Positions 1 through 9,916 of a stretch of 64,000 nt of DNA are shown here, piece after piece. A program made the translations under genes and the position numbers. The DNA comes from CADEED01 sp963842515 (GTDB lineage Bacteria; Pseudomonadota; Gammaproteobacteria; Steroidobacterales; Steroidobacteraceae). The first letter of the stretch is position 1. The number at the start of each line of letters is the position of its first letter. The notes below the pieces were generated by a model. It was not told where the DNA came from and did not search any database. It saw only the letters and a list, made by a program, of their open reading frames with translations. The stretch is taken from assembly GCA_963842515.1 (NCBI GenBank), contig CAWJGO010000004.1, positions 95,432 to 159,431 of the forward strand. Direction: 5' to 3'.

Positions 1-571
1 ACGTGACCCACGATCCGAACGACGCGTATCCCAGGCGCTCATGGCCGGTCTGCAGCAGCAGCTGGGCAGGCGCGTGATTGAATTGGTCGGTGCGCATCGA
101 ACGAATGAAGCACAACTCGTCGATGTGGCGCTCGATGTGCGGCAAGCGGTCGGAGATCCAGGCACCGCTTTTCCCGGCCTGGTGGAAGGGATATTGCGCT
201 CCCAGTAGTTTGGGCACGCCGCTGATGAACGCAAAGCGCTTGCCGGCGAGGAATGACGCCGGGCAATCCTTGCCGTCGTACTTCGTGAGCACCGGCTTGT
301 GCTCGAACAGTTCGAGCGGGCTCGGCGCACCTGCCATGTGCAGGTAGATCACGCGGCGCGCCTTCGCTGCGAATTCAGGAGGCAGCGCTGCAAGGGGTTG
401 AGAGGAAGGCCGCGTGAAATCGAGCCGGGACTGCGAACCCGATGCTTTGCCCGCCACGGAGCCGAGAACCAGGGCCCCGAAAAGTCCGTTCGCGCACTGA
501 CCGAGGAAGTAGCGGCGGGTTTCCATGACCGGTACGTCCTGGCTCGCTTCATCAAAACTGATTGGCTTCAT
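1..571 (-). CDS. DUF1501 family protein, Tat-exported (partial, cut by window edge)
   Basis: Translating the minus strand from the ATG at 571 gives an open frame to the window edge, so only the N-terminal 190 or so residues are visible. A twin-arginine-like signal, TRRYFLGQCANGLFGALVLG, lies near residues 17-36, followed by the DUF1501 opening (RRVIYLHMAGAPSPLELFEHKP) and the FAFISGVPKLLG and IRSMRTDQFNHAPAQ segments typical of the family. An internal ATG at about 527 (METRRYF) would put the Tat motif right at the N terminus and is an equally good start. It begins 6 bp after the PSD1 gene's stop, so the two are cotranscribed. DUF1501 proteins are periplasmic, regularly paired with PSD1/planctomycete-cytochrome proteins, and of unproven function; a sulfatase-like fold has been suggested for them. 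Confidence 0.85.
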   Translation of the reverse strand, partial: MKPISFDEASQDVPVMETRRYFLGQCANGLFGALVLGSVAGKASGSQSRLDFTRPSSQPLAALPPEFAAKARRVIYLHMAGAPSPLELFEHKPVLTKYDGKDCPASFLAGKRFAFISGVPKLLGAQYPFHQAGKSGAWISDRLPHIERHIDELCFIRSMRTDQFNHAPAQLLLQTGHERLGYASFGSWVT

Positions 572-577
572 GAGCGA

Positions 578-3500
578 TTACCTCGTGAGTGCAGCATCGA
601 GATTGAGCAGGATGCCGGCCACCACCGACAACGCGGCGGACGGCTGCTCCGCTGCCGATCGCTTGGAATCGGCCAACATTTTCCGGGCGTCAACGTATGC
701 GGTCTCGAGCTCGCGGAGCTCGCCAGGCGAAAGCTCGCGCGACAGCACGCGCCGCGCCCCCTCATTGAGTTGCGCGTTCAAGTCCGGCGAAGCCTTCGCC
801 ATCTGGCGCGCCAACGCGTCGGCCGCTTCTGAATAGACCGGATCGTTCAACGTGCCCAACGCCTGGAGCGGTGTATTGGTGGGTATGCGCCGCGCCAGGC
901 TGACCACGTGTTCGGACGCATCGAAGGTGATGAAGCTCGGGTAGATAGCGCTGCGTTTGAGATAGGTATAGATCGCCCGGCGGTAGCGATCCGCGCCGGT
1001 GGATTCGATCCACTTCGCATCGTTATAGACCGTACTCCAGATGTCCGGCGGCTGGGGCGGCATGACCGGCGGCCCGCCGATGGCGGTGCTCAACAGTCCA
1101 CTCGCCGCGAGCGCCTGATCGCGGACCATCTCCGCGCTCAGCCTCTGCTGCGGGCCTCGAGCCAGCAAACGATTGCCCGGATCTTTTGCCAGCAGCTCCG
1201 CACCGACCCTGGCGCTCTGTCGGTAGGTGGCGCTGGTGACCAGCTCGCGCAGCAGCGCTTTCATGTCCCAGCGCAAGTCGTTCTGAAAATGCACGGCAAG
1301 CCAGTCGAGGAGCTCCGGATGACTCGGCGGCTGTCCCACGCTGCCGAAATCCTCCTGTGTTTCCACGATTCCAGTGCCGAACAGTTGCTCCCAGAAGCGA
1401 TTGACGGCGACTCTCGCAGTCAACGGTTGATCAGGCGAGAAGAACCATCTCGCCATCGTCAGGCGGTCACGCGGCGCGTCCACCGGAAGTTTTGGCAACA
1501 CGGCAGGAACGTCTGGTGAAAGAGGCACTCCGACTTTGGCCAGCAGGTTGCCGCGCTCGAACAGCAGTGTCGGGCGTCGCTCGTAGGCAGCGCCCTCCTC
1601 CATCACCGGCAGGTCGGTGCCGGGGATTTTCTCGAGCGTGCGCTCGATGCGTGACAACTCGGCCAGTTTCTCGATCGATCCGGTCGCGAGTGTAATCCAA
1701 CGTTCGTCCGTACTTCCGGCCAGCCTGACGCGCCTGACGGGCGCGGGCCGCCCATTGAAATTCCCCGTTTGTGTCAGGCGAAGTTTGAGTCGGGTGTCCG
1801 GCGAGAGTGCCATCGGCTGCTCCGGAACCGCAACGATCCAGCGAGTACGCGCGAGTTTCGGATTGGCCGCAAAGCTGCCAGTGTCCGTTTTCGCCGCCGA
1901 CTTCACCGACTCCTTCACCGCGCTGGCCAGGACTTCCTGCGCATCTCGCGCGAAGAAGCGAAATGCAACCCTCTGCTCCCGCGCGCCGTCGGCGGCAGCC
2001 GTCACCAGCCACGCCTCCACGGCGTTGACGATGAATCCCTCTTCGGGAGTGTGAGTTGCGGTTCGCGCGTCGAGGGGTGGCACTTCGATGCGCAATGCCG
2101 TCAGCGTCGATGCTCCCGTCAGTTGGACATCGAGGTCGTACATGGACTGCGACGAAATCGTGCCGACGGCCCGGACTTCGCCCTTCTCGATCTCGAGCGA
2201 CCGTGGCGGCACTTTTTTTGCGGCTGCCAGGTCCGCGCGCTTGAAGGCGATCTCTTTACTGAACCAGGCCAGAATCTCTCGACGATCTTTCTTGCGCTGG
2301 ATGTCCGGATCGCGGCTCCCTTTCTCCAGGTCCGCCAAGGATTTCTCGAGCATCGAGACTGCGTTGACCAGTGCGCTCGAGATGGGCAGCGCGGTCCATT
2401 TCGAGCTTTCTTCCAGGGCGCGTCCGCTGCCGACGATCTCGCCCATCGATCGGGAACGGCGCGTGAGCAACGGCGCAACTTCGTCTCGCTGCGAAAGCTT
2501 GTTAGCGACGTGGACCGTCGGAAAATCATCTTCGCGATCCGCGTCGCGCGACGTGTTGTAGAAAGCGAGGAACTCGTAGTACTCCTCGTGGCGGACCGGA
2601 TCGTAGGGATGAGCGTGGCACTGCACGCAATTGATGGTGATGCCGTTGAGCACCGACCAGGTCGTCGCCACCCGATCCATGGCTGCGACCAGGCGGAACT
2701 CTTCATCGTCCGTGCCGCCTTCATCGTTGACGGGCGTCAGCCTCTGGAACGCGGTGGCAATGCGATCGTCAAGGCTGGCGTTGGGCAGGAGGTCACCAGC
2801 AAGCTGAGTAATAACGAATCGGTCGTAAGGCATGTTGCGGTTGAATGCTTCGATGACCCAATCACGATACGGCCACACCGGCCGATCGGCGTCTTTCTCA
2901 TATCCCTTGCTGTCCGCGTAGCGCGCAAGATCGAGCCACATCGACGCCCAGCGCTCTCCGTACAGGGTGGAGGCGAGCAGGCGGTCCACTTGCTTTTCAT
3001 AGGCGTCTGGAGACTCATCTGACTGAAATGCGGCAAGCGCATCGGGTGTCGGAGGCAACCCCGTCAAGTCCAATGAGACCCGGCGCAGCAGCTCCTCCTT
3101 GGTGGCTTCGGGCGAAGGTGCCAGACCCTCTTGCTCGAGCCGGGCCAGAACGAACCGGTCCATTGGCTGCCGCGGCCACTCCGTGTGCTTCACCGTCGGC
3201 TGTGCCTGGCGCGACGGCGCGACGAATGACCAATGGTCTTCCCATTGCGCGCCTTCTTCGATCCACCGACGCAGCAAATCGATCTCGCGGGGTTCCAGTG
3301 GAGGCGCGCGATACGGCATCCGCGTCTCAGGATCGTGCGAGGTCACCCTGGCCATGAGTTCCGACGCGCGCGGACGTCCCGGCACGACAGTGGGCCGCCC
3401 GGACTTGCCTTTGCCCAGCGTTTCTTCGCGGTAGATGAACGAAACGTCGGCGAGCTGCCTCACACCGCCGTGGCAGGCAACGCATTTTTCATTGAGGATC

Positions 3501-3649
3501 GGACGGATGTCGCGATTGAAATTCACCGTGACGCGAGCGGGGTCTTGCTCGCGCGCGAAGTGCCACGCCGCCAGCGCGCCTGTCACCATCAGCGCAACAA
3601 TGCCGATGCCGAAGCGCAGGCGAACACCGCGACGAAGCGCGGGGATCAT
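578..3649 (-). CDS. PSD1 / planctomycete-type cytochrome c domain protein
   Basis: 1023 residues. An N-terminal membrane anchor or signal (about 11-28) is followed by a PSCyt1 haem-type motif CVACH (residues 56-60), a PSCyt2 (DUF1549) region at about 160-370 with a second CVQCH (341-345), and a C-terminal DUF1553/PSD1 region from about 720 (RVAVNRFWEQLFGTGIVETQ, DFGSVGQPPSHPELLDWLA). The order PSCyt1-PSCyt2-PSD1 and the length are standard. The two CxxCH motifs suggest c-type haem attachment in the periplasm. The DUF1501 gene follows 6 bp downstream. These pairs are abundant in Planctomycetes but also occur in proteobacteria; their substrate is unknown, although they are often found near sugar or sulfated-polysaccharide genes. 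The ATG at 3649 is the only good start before the signal. Confidence 0.92.
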   Translation of the reverse strand: MIPALRRGVRLRFGIGIVALMVTGALAAWHFAREQDPARVTVNFNRDIRPILNEKCVACHGGVRQLADVSFIYREETLGKGKSGRPTVVPGRPRASELMARVTSHDPETRMPYRAPPLEPREIDLLRRWIEEGAQWEDHWSFVAPSRQAQPTVKHTEWPRQPMDRFVLARLEQEGLAPSPEATKEELLRRVSLDLTGLPPTPDALAAFQSDESPDAYEKQVDRLLASTLYGERWASMWLDLARYADSKGYEKDADRPVWPYRDWVIEAFNRNMPYDRFVITQLAGDLLPNASLDDRIATAFQRLTPVNDEGGTDDEEFRLVAAMDRVATTWSVLNGITINCVQCHAHPYDPVRHEEYYEFLAFYNTSRDADREDDFPTVHVANKLSQRDEVAPLLTRRSRSMGEIVGSGRALEESSKWTALPISSALVNAVSMLEKSLADLEKGSRDPDIQRKKDRREILAWFSKEIAFKRADLAAAKKVPPRSLEIEKGEVRAVGTISSQSMYDLDVQLTGASTLTALRIEVPPLDARTATHTPEEGFIVNAVEAWLVTAAADGAREQRVAFRFFARDAQEVLASAVKESVKSAAKTDTGSFAANPKLARTRWIVAVPEQPMALSPDTRLKLRLTQTGNFNGRPAPVRRVRLAGSTDERWITLATGSIEKLAELSRIERTLEKIPGTDLPVMEEGAAYERRPTLLFERGNLLAKVGVPLSPDVPAVLPKLPVDAPRDRLTMARWFFSPDQPLTARVAVNRFWEQLFGTGIVETQEDFGSVGQPPSHPELLDWLAVHFQNDLRWDMKALLRELVTSATYRQSARVGAELLAKDPGNRLLARGPQQRLSAEMVRDQALAASGLLSTAIGGPPVMPPQPPDIWSTVYNDAKWIESTGADRYRRAIYTYLKRSAIYPSFITFDASEHVVSLARRIPTNTPLQALGTLNDPVYSEAADALARQMAKASPDLNAQLNEGARRVLSRELSPGELRELETAYVDARKMLADSKRSAAEQPSAALSVVAGILLNLDAALTR

Positions 3650-3803
3650 GCAGTACTCGTCGGTCGGCAGATCATTGAATTGACCCCTCAGTTCCCAGGC
3701 GCTTTGGGATGCGTGTCATTGTGGACCGATGAATCCTGTACTTCTAGAAGGCGGCCATTGGCCTGATATGCCGATGTAGGGCTTTCTCGCAACGGCCGTA
3801 CGA

Positions 3804-5087
<1,284 letters not shown>

Positions 5088-5088
5088 G

Positions 5089-5784
5089 TCAGGCGTCCAC
5101 GAGGCGGCCGGCCTGCGCTCGATCTTCCACGATGCGGCCGTCGTGCAACCGCACCACGCGCCGGCAGTACGCGGCGATCGCCGGATCGTGGGTCACGATA
5201 ATGATCGTCATGCCCTCCGCATGAAGGTCGCCGAACACGCCCATGATTTCCCGCGCCGTTTTGCTGTCGAGGTTGCCGGTTGGCTCATCGGCCAGCAATA
5301 CGTCCGGCCGGCCGACGAGTGCTCTGGCGATCGCGACCCGCTGCCTCTGGCCACCCGAAAGCTCGTTGGGTTTATGCAAGGTCCGGGCTTCGAGCCCGAC
5401 GCGTGCCAGCGCCGCGTTCGCGCGCTCGCGCCGCACGCCGGGCGCGAGGCCGCGATATATCAACGGCTGCGCGACATTGTCGGCAATCGTGGTGCGTGGC
5501 ATCAGGTAGTAGCTTTGGAAAATGAAGCCGATCTTGCGGTTGCGCACGCGCGCGAGCTGATCTTCGCTCAAACCGGCTACCGCCTCGCCGTCGAGCGTGT
5601 AGGTACCGGTGCTCGGCAGATCCAGGCACCCGAGCACATTCATCATCGTCGACTTGCCGGAGCCCGACGGCCCGATGAGTGCCACGTATTCGTTGCGCGC
5701 GATCTCAAGATCGATGTCGGCGAGCGCGACGAGCTCGGTGCTGCCCATCTGGTACGTCTTGCCGATTCCGCGCAGCTCGAGCAT
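5089..5784 (-). CDS. LolD/MacB-type ABC transporter ATP-binding protein
   Basis: 231 residues, one complete nucleotide-binding domain: Walker A GPSGSGKST (about 40-48), Q-loop FIFQSYYLMPRTT, signature LSGGQRQRVAIARAL, Walker B DVLLADEPTGNLDSK and switch histidine IVTHDP. The TGNLDSKT and SGGQ context is diagnostic of the LolD/MacB/FtsE branch that powers FtsX-like permeases. It sits 8 bp after the adaptor gene and directly before the permease gene, so it energises that pair. The stop codon is separated from the permease ATG by a single base. Confidence 0.94.
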   Translation of the reverse strand: MLELRGIGKTYQMGSTELVALADIDLEIARNEYVALIGPSGSGKSTMMNVLGCLDLPSTGTYTLDGEAVAGLSEDQLARVRNRKIGFIFQSYYLMPRTTIADNVAQPLIYRGLAPGVRRERANAALARVGLEARTLHKPNELSGGQRQRVAIARALVGRPDVLLADEPTGNLDSKTAREIMGVFGDLHAEGMTIIIVTHDPAIAAYCRRVVRLHDGRIVEDRAQAGRLVDA

Positions 5785-5792
5785 CGGGGAGG

Positions 5793-6998
5793 CTACTTCT
5801 TCGCGGCCGGTTCGGTTTTCGCGTTGATGCTCAACTTCTCGCCGTCGAGCAGGAACAACAGCATTTTTGCCGGGCCGATGACGACCTGCTCGCCTGCCTT
5901 CACACCGGAGGTGACGGCGATGTAGCTGTCGTCGGCGGTGCCCGTGGTGACGGCACGCTTCTTGGCACGGCCGGCATCGTAGACGAAGACGCTGGCGACC
6001 GATTTCTCCGCACTCGAGGATTTGTCCGGATTGTCCTCGTAGCGCAGCGCCTGCACCGGCACTGCGAGCACTTTGGCATCGTCAGCCAGGCCCGTGAGCA
6101 CCTCGGCGCGGCAGCTCATGCCGGGGTGAAAGATTACCCCCACCGTGTTCGTCAGGCGGATTCGGACCGGATAACTCTTGTTCTGCCCGCCTTGCTGGCG
6201 CGGCGCGATGGCAACCTGATCCACCTTGCCCATGAGGACTTTGTCGGGAAACGCTGCCGGCACCACTCTGGCTTCTGCTCCAACCCTGACGCGCGCGATA
6301 TCGGTTTCGTCGACGTTGATCTCTGCATCGATGCTCGTCGTATCGGCCACGTCGGCCAACGTCGAGCCGGCAATGCCGGAGAAGCTGGGCACCGCGGTCT
6401 GCCCTACCTTGACGTAGATAGCCGTCACCCTGCCGTTGAGCGGGGAGCGGATCTCGGTCTTGGCGAGATGCTCTTGAGCCTGGCTCAGCTGCGCCAGCGC
6501 CTGGGAGAGTTGCTCGCGGCTGGTGCGCAGGTCCACTTCCGCGAGGTTGCGCAGGGAAGCGAGCTCCTCGAGGCTGTTGCTGTCGACCATTCCTTTCGCC
6601 TGCAGGGCTTGGAAGCGCTTGACCTTGATGACCTGCGCATCGAAGTCCACCTGCCTGCGCTCGATGCTGAGTCGAGCCTGGCGAACCTGCGCCTTGCTTT
6701 GCTCTACCGCCGCTCTCGGTGCCGCGGGATCGAGCCGCATGAGGAGCTGATCGCGCTTCACCTGGTCGCCCTCCTCCACCAGGATCTCCGTCACCCGACC
6801 CGTGACCTCTGGCGCCAACGTGACCTGGCTTTCGTAGGTCAGCGACCCTGAAGCGAGCACGGTCGGAGTCAGCGCGCGTAAGCTGACCTGCTCGACGTCG
6901 ACCGCTTTGTTGGTGTCGTTACGGGAAAGCTTCAGCCCCACCGGTATCACGATCAGCGCCGCGATGACGCCCACAGCGATCCATTGTTTGCGGGTCAT
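5793..6998 (-). CDS. HlyD/MacA-type periplasmic adaptor subunit
   Basis: 401 residues. An N-terminal helix (about 6-22) anchors it in the inner membrane; a split lipoyl/barrel-sandwich domain (about 45-95 and 195-225) flanks a coiled-coil hairpin (about 95-190, QSKAQVRQARLSIERRQ ... LSQALAQLSQAQEHLAKTEI). A beta-barrel follows, and then the membrane-proximal domain with KKRAVTTGTADDSYIAVTSG. The arrangement is that of MacA/AcrA family adaptors that bridge an inner-membrane ABC transporter to an outer-membrane channel. It lies between YIP1 and the ATPase with gaps of 6 and 8 bp, so one transcript is expected. Confidence 0.93.
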   Translation of the reverse strand: MTRKQWIAVGVIAALIVIPVGLKLSRNDTNKAVDVEQVSLRALTPTVLASGSLTYESQVTLAPEVTGRVTEILVEEGDQVKRDQLLMRLDPAAPRAAVEQSKAQVRQARLSIERRQVDFDAQVIKVKRFQALQAKGMVDSNSLEELASLRNLAEVDLRTSREQLSQALAQLSQAQEHLAKTEIRSPLNGRVTAIYVKVGQTAVPSFSGIAGSTLADVADTTSIDAEINVDETDIARVRVGAEARVVPAAFPDKVLMGKVDQVAIAPRQQGGQNKSYPVRIRLTNTVGVIFHPGMSCRAEVLTGLADDAKVLAVPVQALRYEDNPDKSSSAEKSVASVFVYDAGRAKKRAVTTGTADDSYIAVTSGVKAGEQVVIGPAKMLLFLLDGEKLSINAKTEPAAKK

Positions 6999-7004
6999 GC
7001 GCGG

Positions 7005-7700
7005 CTACCGGAAGGCGAAGAATGCCCAGATGCCATAGATCACGACGATCGGAAGCAGGACAAGGATCGTGCTGAAAGCCCACGAGCGCTGGCTCCAGGT
7101 GTGCACGCCGATGATCATCAGAATCGAGCTCAATATGTTCGGGATAGCCAGCGATTCGAACAGCGCGTGCCCGGGGCTTCCCATGGGCCGATGCAGCAGC
7201 AGTTCGTTGATCGATAGCGGCTGCATCACGCTCGGGCTCACCTGCGAGTTGTCGCTCAAGATCAGGAAAATCGCCGCCACGACCGTACCCAGCAGCAGCG
7301 GCAGTGCGGACCAGCAGGTGAGTGCGAACCAATGCTTGAATCCCTCGGGCAGCTTGGTGACTTTGGCGGCCAGCAGCAGATACAACGCCTCGAGCAGGAA
7401 GAAGACCGGCAAGAACAAGATGACGCCTATCACCGACCCCCACAACAACGTGTTGCGGCCGACCATGGCCATCCGCGCCGCACGTTCGTCTTCGGGGAGT
7501 GTCTGCACGTCGGGATCGTTGCTGAACATCACGTCCTTGAGCCACTCGATGTCCACGATGCTGTAGTACCAATACATGAGACCGGCGGTGGTGAGGACCA
7601 CGAGCAGCAGCGGAAACCAGAATCGCGGGCGCTCGCGCAGCTCCGCGAAGGCTGAGGATGGAGCAGTCGCCAAGGCGACGGACAGGTCGAGATTGTTCAT
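7005..7700 (-). CDS. YIP1 family membrane protein
   Basis: 231 residues with about five hydrophobic segments (roughly 28-50, 90-112, 130-155, 180-200 and 207-229), including WFPLLLVVLTTAGLMYWYY and NTLLWGSVIGVILFLPVFFL. The opening (ATAPSSAFAELRERPRFWFPLL) is the usual YIP1-domain start. Such proteins often accompany MacAB-like operons; their role is unknown. It is the first gene of the exporter operon: its ATG follows AAGAGGTC as ribosome site, and the adaptor starts 6 bp after it. A repeated nonamer lies just upstream (7721-7745). Confidence 0.85.
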   Translation of the reverse strand: MNNLDLSVALATAPSSAFAELRERPRFWFPLLLVVLTTAGLMYWYYSIVDIEWLKDVMFSNDPDVQTLPEDERAARMAMVGRNTLLWGSVIGVILFLPVFFLLEALYLLLAAKVTKLPEGFKHWFALTCWSALPLLLGTVVAAIFLILSDNSQVSPSVMQPLSINELLLHRPMGSPGHALFESLAIPNILSSILMIIGVHTWSQRSWAFSTILVLLPIVVIYGIWAFFAFR

Positions 7701-7720
7701 GGATGACCTCTTACCACGGA

Positions 7721-7745
7721 AGTTAGTTGGAATTCTAGTTAGTTG
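7721..7745. promoter_or_regulatory. Direct-repeat candidate operator upstream of the YIP1-MacAB operon
   Basis: AGTTAGTTG occurs at 7721-7729 and again at 7737-7745 (16-bp period) in the 66-bp gap before the operon. Two head-to-tail nonamers 20-45 bp upstream of the first ATG fit a regulator binding site near the promoter. A related GAATTCT...TTAGTTAGT string occurs at about 17109-17129. No regulator is encoded beside the operon. Confidence 0.3.
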
Positions 7746-7766
7746 TAAACTGGTCGGACCGCGTAC

Positions 7767-9905
7767 CTACTTGATCGTGAATGGGTCCTTGTCGAGCTTC
7801 ACACGCGTTTCGATCTTCTCCACCTGGTAGGTCTGGGTGCCTAACATCGGCGTGGGATACTTCACCGTGGCTTTGAACGGAATCTGCACGCCGTCGATGT
7901 CACGATAGTCGGCGAAGCGCACCTCGCATCCAGCCATTCCAAGGCCAGGTAGCTCGTATACCTCGTCATAGCCTCGGGTCAGACCGGTTTTCGCGTCCAG
8001 ATAGATCAACCGCTGCCGGCCTTTTTCTGGAGCGGCGTGAACCATGTACACGGGTTCGCCGTCGAGGTCCACGCGCTTGAGGACGCGTGCGTTCTTGAAT
8101 TCATCGCGCCAGTCACCGGTCGCGAGCTGCCAGCCGGCGAGCCGGGTGGCTTTCGCCAAGCCCTCTGGCATTTCCTGAATTGGAGACGACGCCTGGGGCT
8201 GCATCCACGCCCGGTCGCCCGCCACGATTTGTCGGAACTCGCCGCCGGCCACGTTGAGCTTCAGGCGGGAGCGGTCGTCTCCTGCAGCCAGAAGTTCGAA
8301 CGATCCTTTTCCCGGTGAAGTCGTGAGCTCGACACTACCGCTCATGCGCATGGTACCCAGCGAGGCGAGTTTCTCGGCGCGCTGTGGATCGGGCCGACGC
8401 TTGAACAATTCGTCGAGACTGGGCAACCCTGCTTCCGGCTCGAACCGCTTGAGCGTCACGGCGCTTCCGCTGCGCAACTCGAACGCCGTGGCCGGCCCGC
8501 CCTCGCGGTGAAACTTCACTGATTTATCCGGGGCTACCACGAACGACCACGTGTTTTGCTCGTCCGCTTTTTTCAATTCGACCAGTCCTTGCCACGGAAT
8601 TTCGAGCGCCAGGCGATCCTTGTCGAGGACTATCATCATCGGTCGTTGCAGCGGTTCGAGCCAATAGAGGCCGAGGTACGGCGCAGCGGCTTCGGCCGTC
8701 AGGTCTTGAACGACGGGCGCGGCAGCGGTTCCGCCCAGTAGCAAGCGGTCGATCGCCGCCTCCAGATCCAATCCGGTCAAGTTGCCGCGCGATTGCGTGT
8801 AGTAGAGCACCATCAGGTCGTGTTCGGGCCAGGCATAGGCCCAGGTTCCGTCGGAACCATTGTGTCCAAAGGCAACCACCTTTTTCTGCGCGTCGACATA
8901 GTCGAGCATCATCTGGCCGTAGTTAGTGGAGAGCTTGGGAAAGCCGGTGGGAGATCCAGTGGCAATGGCCGGTTCGAGCGTCCGCTTGACAGCGGCTTCG
9001 CTGAGTACGCGCGTGTTTCCCGCGCGCCCGTCGTCCAGGTACATGGCGAGAAAGCGCGCATAGTCCTTGGTCGTGGAGTACATGCCTTGCGATGCCAGGA
9101 AATAAGGGAAGATCGGTTCGTTGCCTGGCGACCAGAAGCGTATCCAGTTGCCGCGGCTGCCCGCGTAGGCAGGAGTAAACCGCTTGAGCTTGTCGCCGGC
9201 CGCGCGCACGAGTGGAAAGGTGTCGCGCATGCCGAGGGGCTCGAAAATGCGCTTCGAGATGAATTCTTCCGCCGGCTGACCTGTGATCGCCGAAACGATC
9301 GCGCCTAGCGTGTCGGCACCGTCGTCGCTGTATTGAAAACGACTGCCGGGCAGGACTGTCGGTCCATTTTTCCCGCTCTTGTCGGCGACGTCTCGGAGAC
9401 TAGCTAGTTCCTGGAGGTTCGTCCCCAGGATCGACGAAAGCGGCAGGCCGCCGGTGTGCGTGAGCAACTGGCGCACGGTGATGCCGCGAGCCTTGTCGTT
9501 GTCGAACGACGGCAGATACTTCGCTGCGGTGTCATCGAGAGAGAGGCGCCGTTCATCGATCAGGATTTGCACGGCCGCTCCCATCAGCGGCTTGGTCATC
9601 GAACGAATGCAGAAGATGGTGTCGGGCTTCAGCGGCTTCTTGTTTTCGCGGTCTGCCAGCCCGACTGCTTCGTGCAAGACCGTATGGCGATTCTTGATCA
9701 CCAGCAACTCGCCGCCGACGATTTCACCTTTTTCGGCAAAGCCGCGCACCACGTCCAGGAGTTTCCCGAGCGACTGCGGCGACAGACCCTGGCTCTCGGG
9801 AGTTGCGGCGGGGAACGGCTCGGCGGCCGAGCGGGCCGGATATGCGCTGAAGATCAGCAGTGCAATGACGAGTGCGCTCCCGATGCTCGAACTTCGAAGC
9901 TTCAT
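7767..9905 (-). CDS. Serine hydrolase (beta-lactamase family) fused to a LolA-like C-terminal domain
   Basis: 712 residues from the ATG at 9905, chosen because GAAGGAGAT lies just upstream and a Sec signal follows (SALVIALLIFSAYPARSAAE, cut after about residue 29). The beta-lactamase/DD-peptidase-like domain (about 35-390) has the nucleophile motif SMTK and YSDDGADTLG at the usual YxN position, Asp replacing Asn. A beta-rich linker domain follows (about 400-510). The last 190 or so residues resemble an outer-membrane lipoprotein-sorting (LolA-like) fold (LKLNVAGGEFRQIVAGDRAW, MAGCEVRFADYRDIDGVQIP). It is the last gene of the GntR-ABC operon, 11 bp after the membrane-protein gene. Substrate unknown; peptidoglycan, a peptide or a lipid ester are possible. 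Confidence 0.85.
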   Translation of the reverse strand: MKLRSSSIGSALVIALLIFSAYPARSAAEPFPAATPESQGLSPQSLGKLLDVVRGFAEKGEIVGGELLVIKNRHTVLHEAVGLADRENKKPLKPDTIFCIRSMTKPLMGAAVQILIDERRLSLDDTAAKYLPSFDNDKARGITVRQLLTHTGGLPLSSILGTNLQELASLRDVADKSGKNGPTVLPGSRFQYSDDGADTLGAIVSAITGQPAEEFISKRIFEPLGMRDTFPLVRAAGDKLKRFTPAYAGSRGNWIRFWSPGNEPIFPYFLASQGMYSTTKDYARFLAMYLDDGRAGNTRVLSEAAVKRTLEPAIATGSPTGFPKLSTNYGQMMLDYVDAQKKVVAFGHNGSDGTWAYAWPEHDLMVLYYTQSRGNLTGLDLEAAIDRLLLGGTAAAPVVQDLTAEAAAPYLGLYWLEPLQRPMMIVLDKDRLALEIPWQGLVELKKADEQNTWSFVVAPDKSVKFHREGGPATAFELRSGSAVTLKRFEPEAGLPSLDELFKRRPDPQRAEKLASLGTMRMSGSVELTTSPGKGSFELLAAGDDRSRLKLNVAGGEFRQIVAGDRAWMQPQASSPIQEMPEGLAKATRLAGWQLATGDWRDEFKNARVLKRVDLDGEPVYMVHAAPEKGRQRLIYLDAKTGLTRGYDEVYELPGLGMAGCEVRFADYRDIDGVQIPFKATVKYPTPMLGTQTYQVEKIETRVKLDKDPFTIK

Positions 9906-9916
9906 CGAAATCTCCT

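Noticed and set aside
1769..3022. 417-residue plus-strand frame opposite the PSD1 gene
   Set aside because: It overlaps a clearly recognisable gene on the other strand and its product shows no domain pattern.
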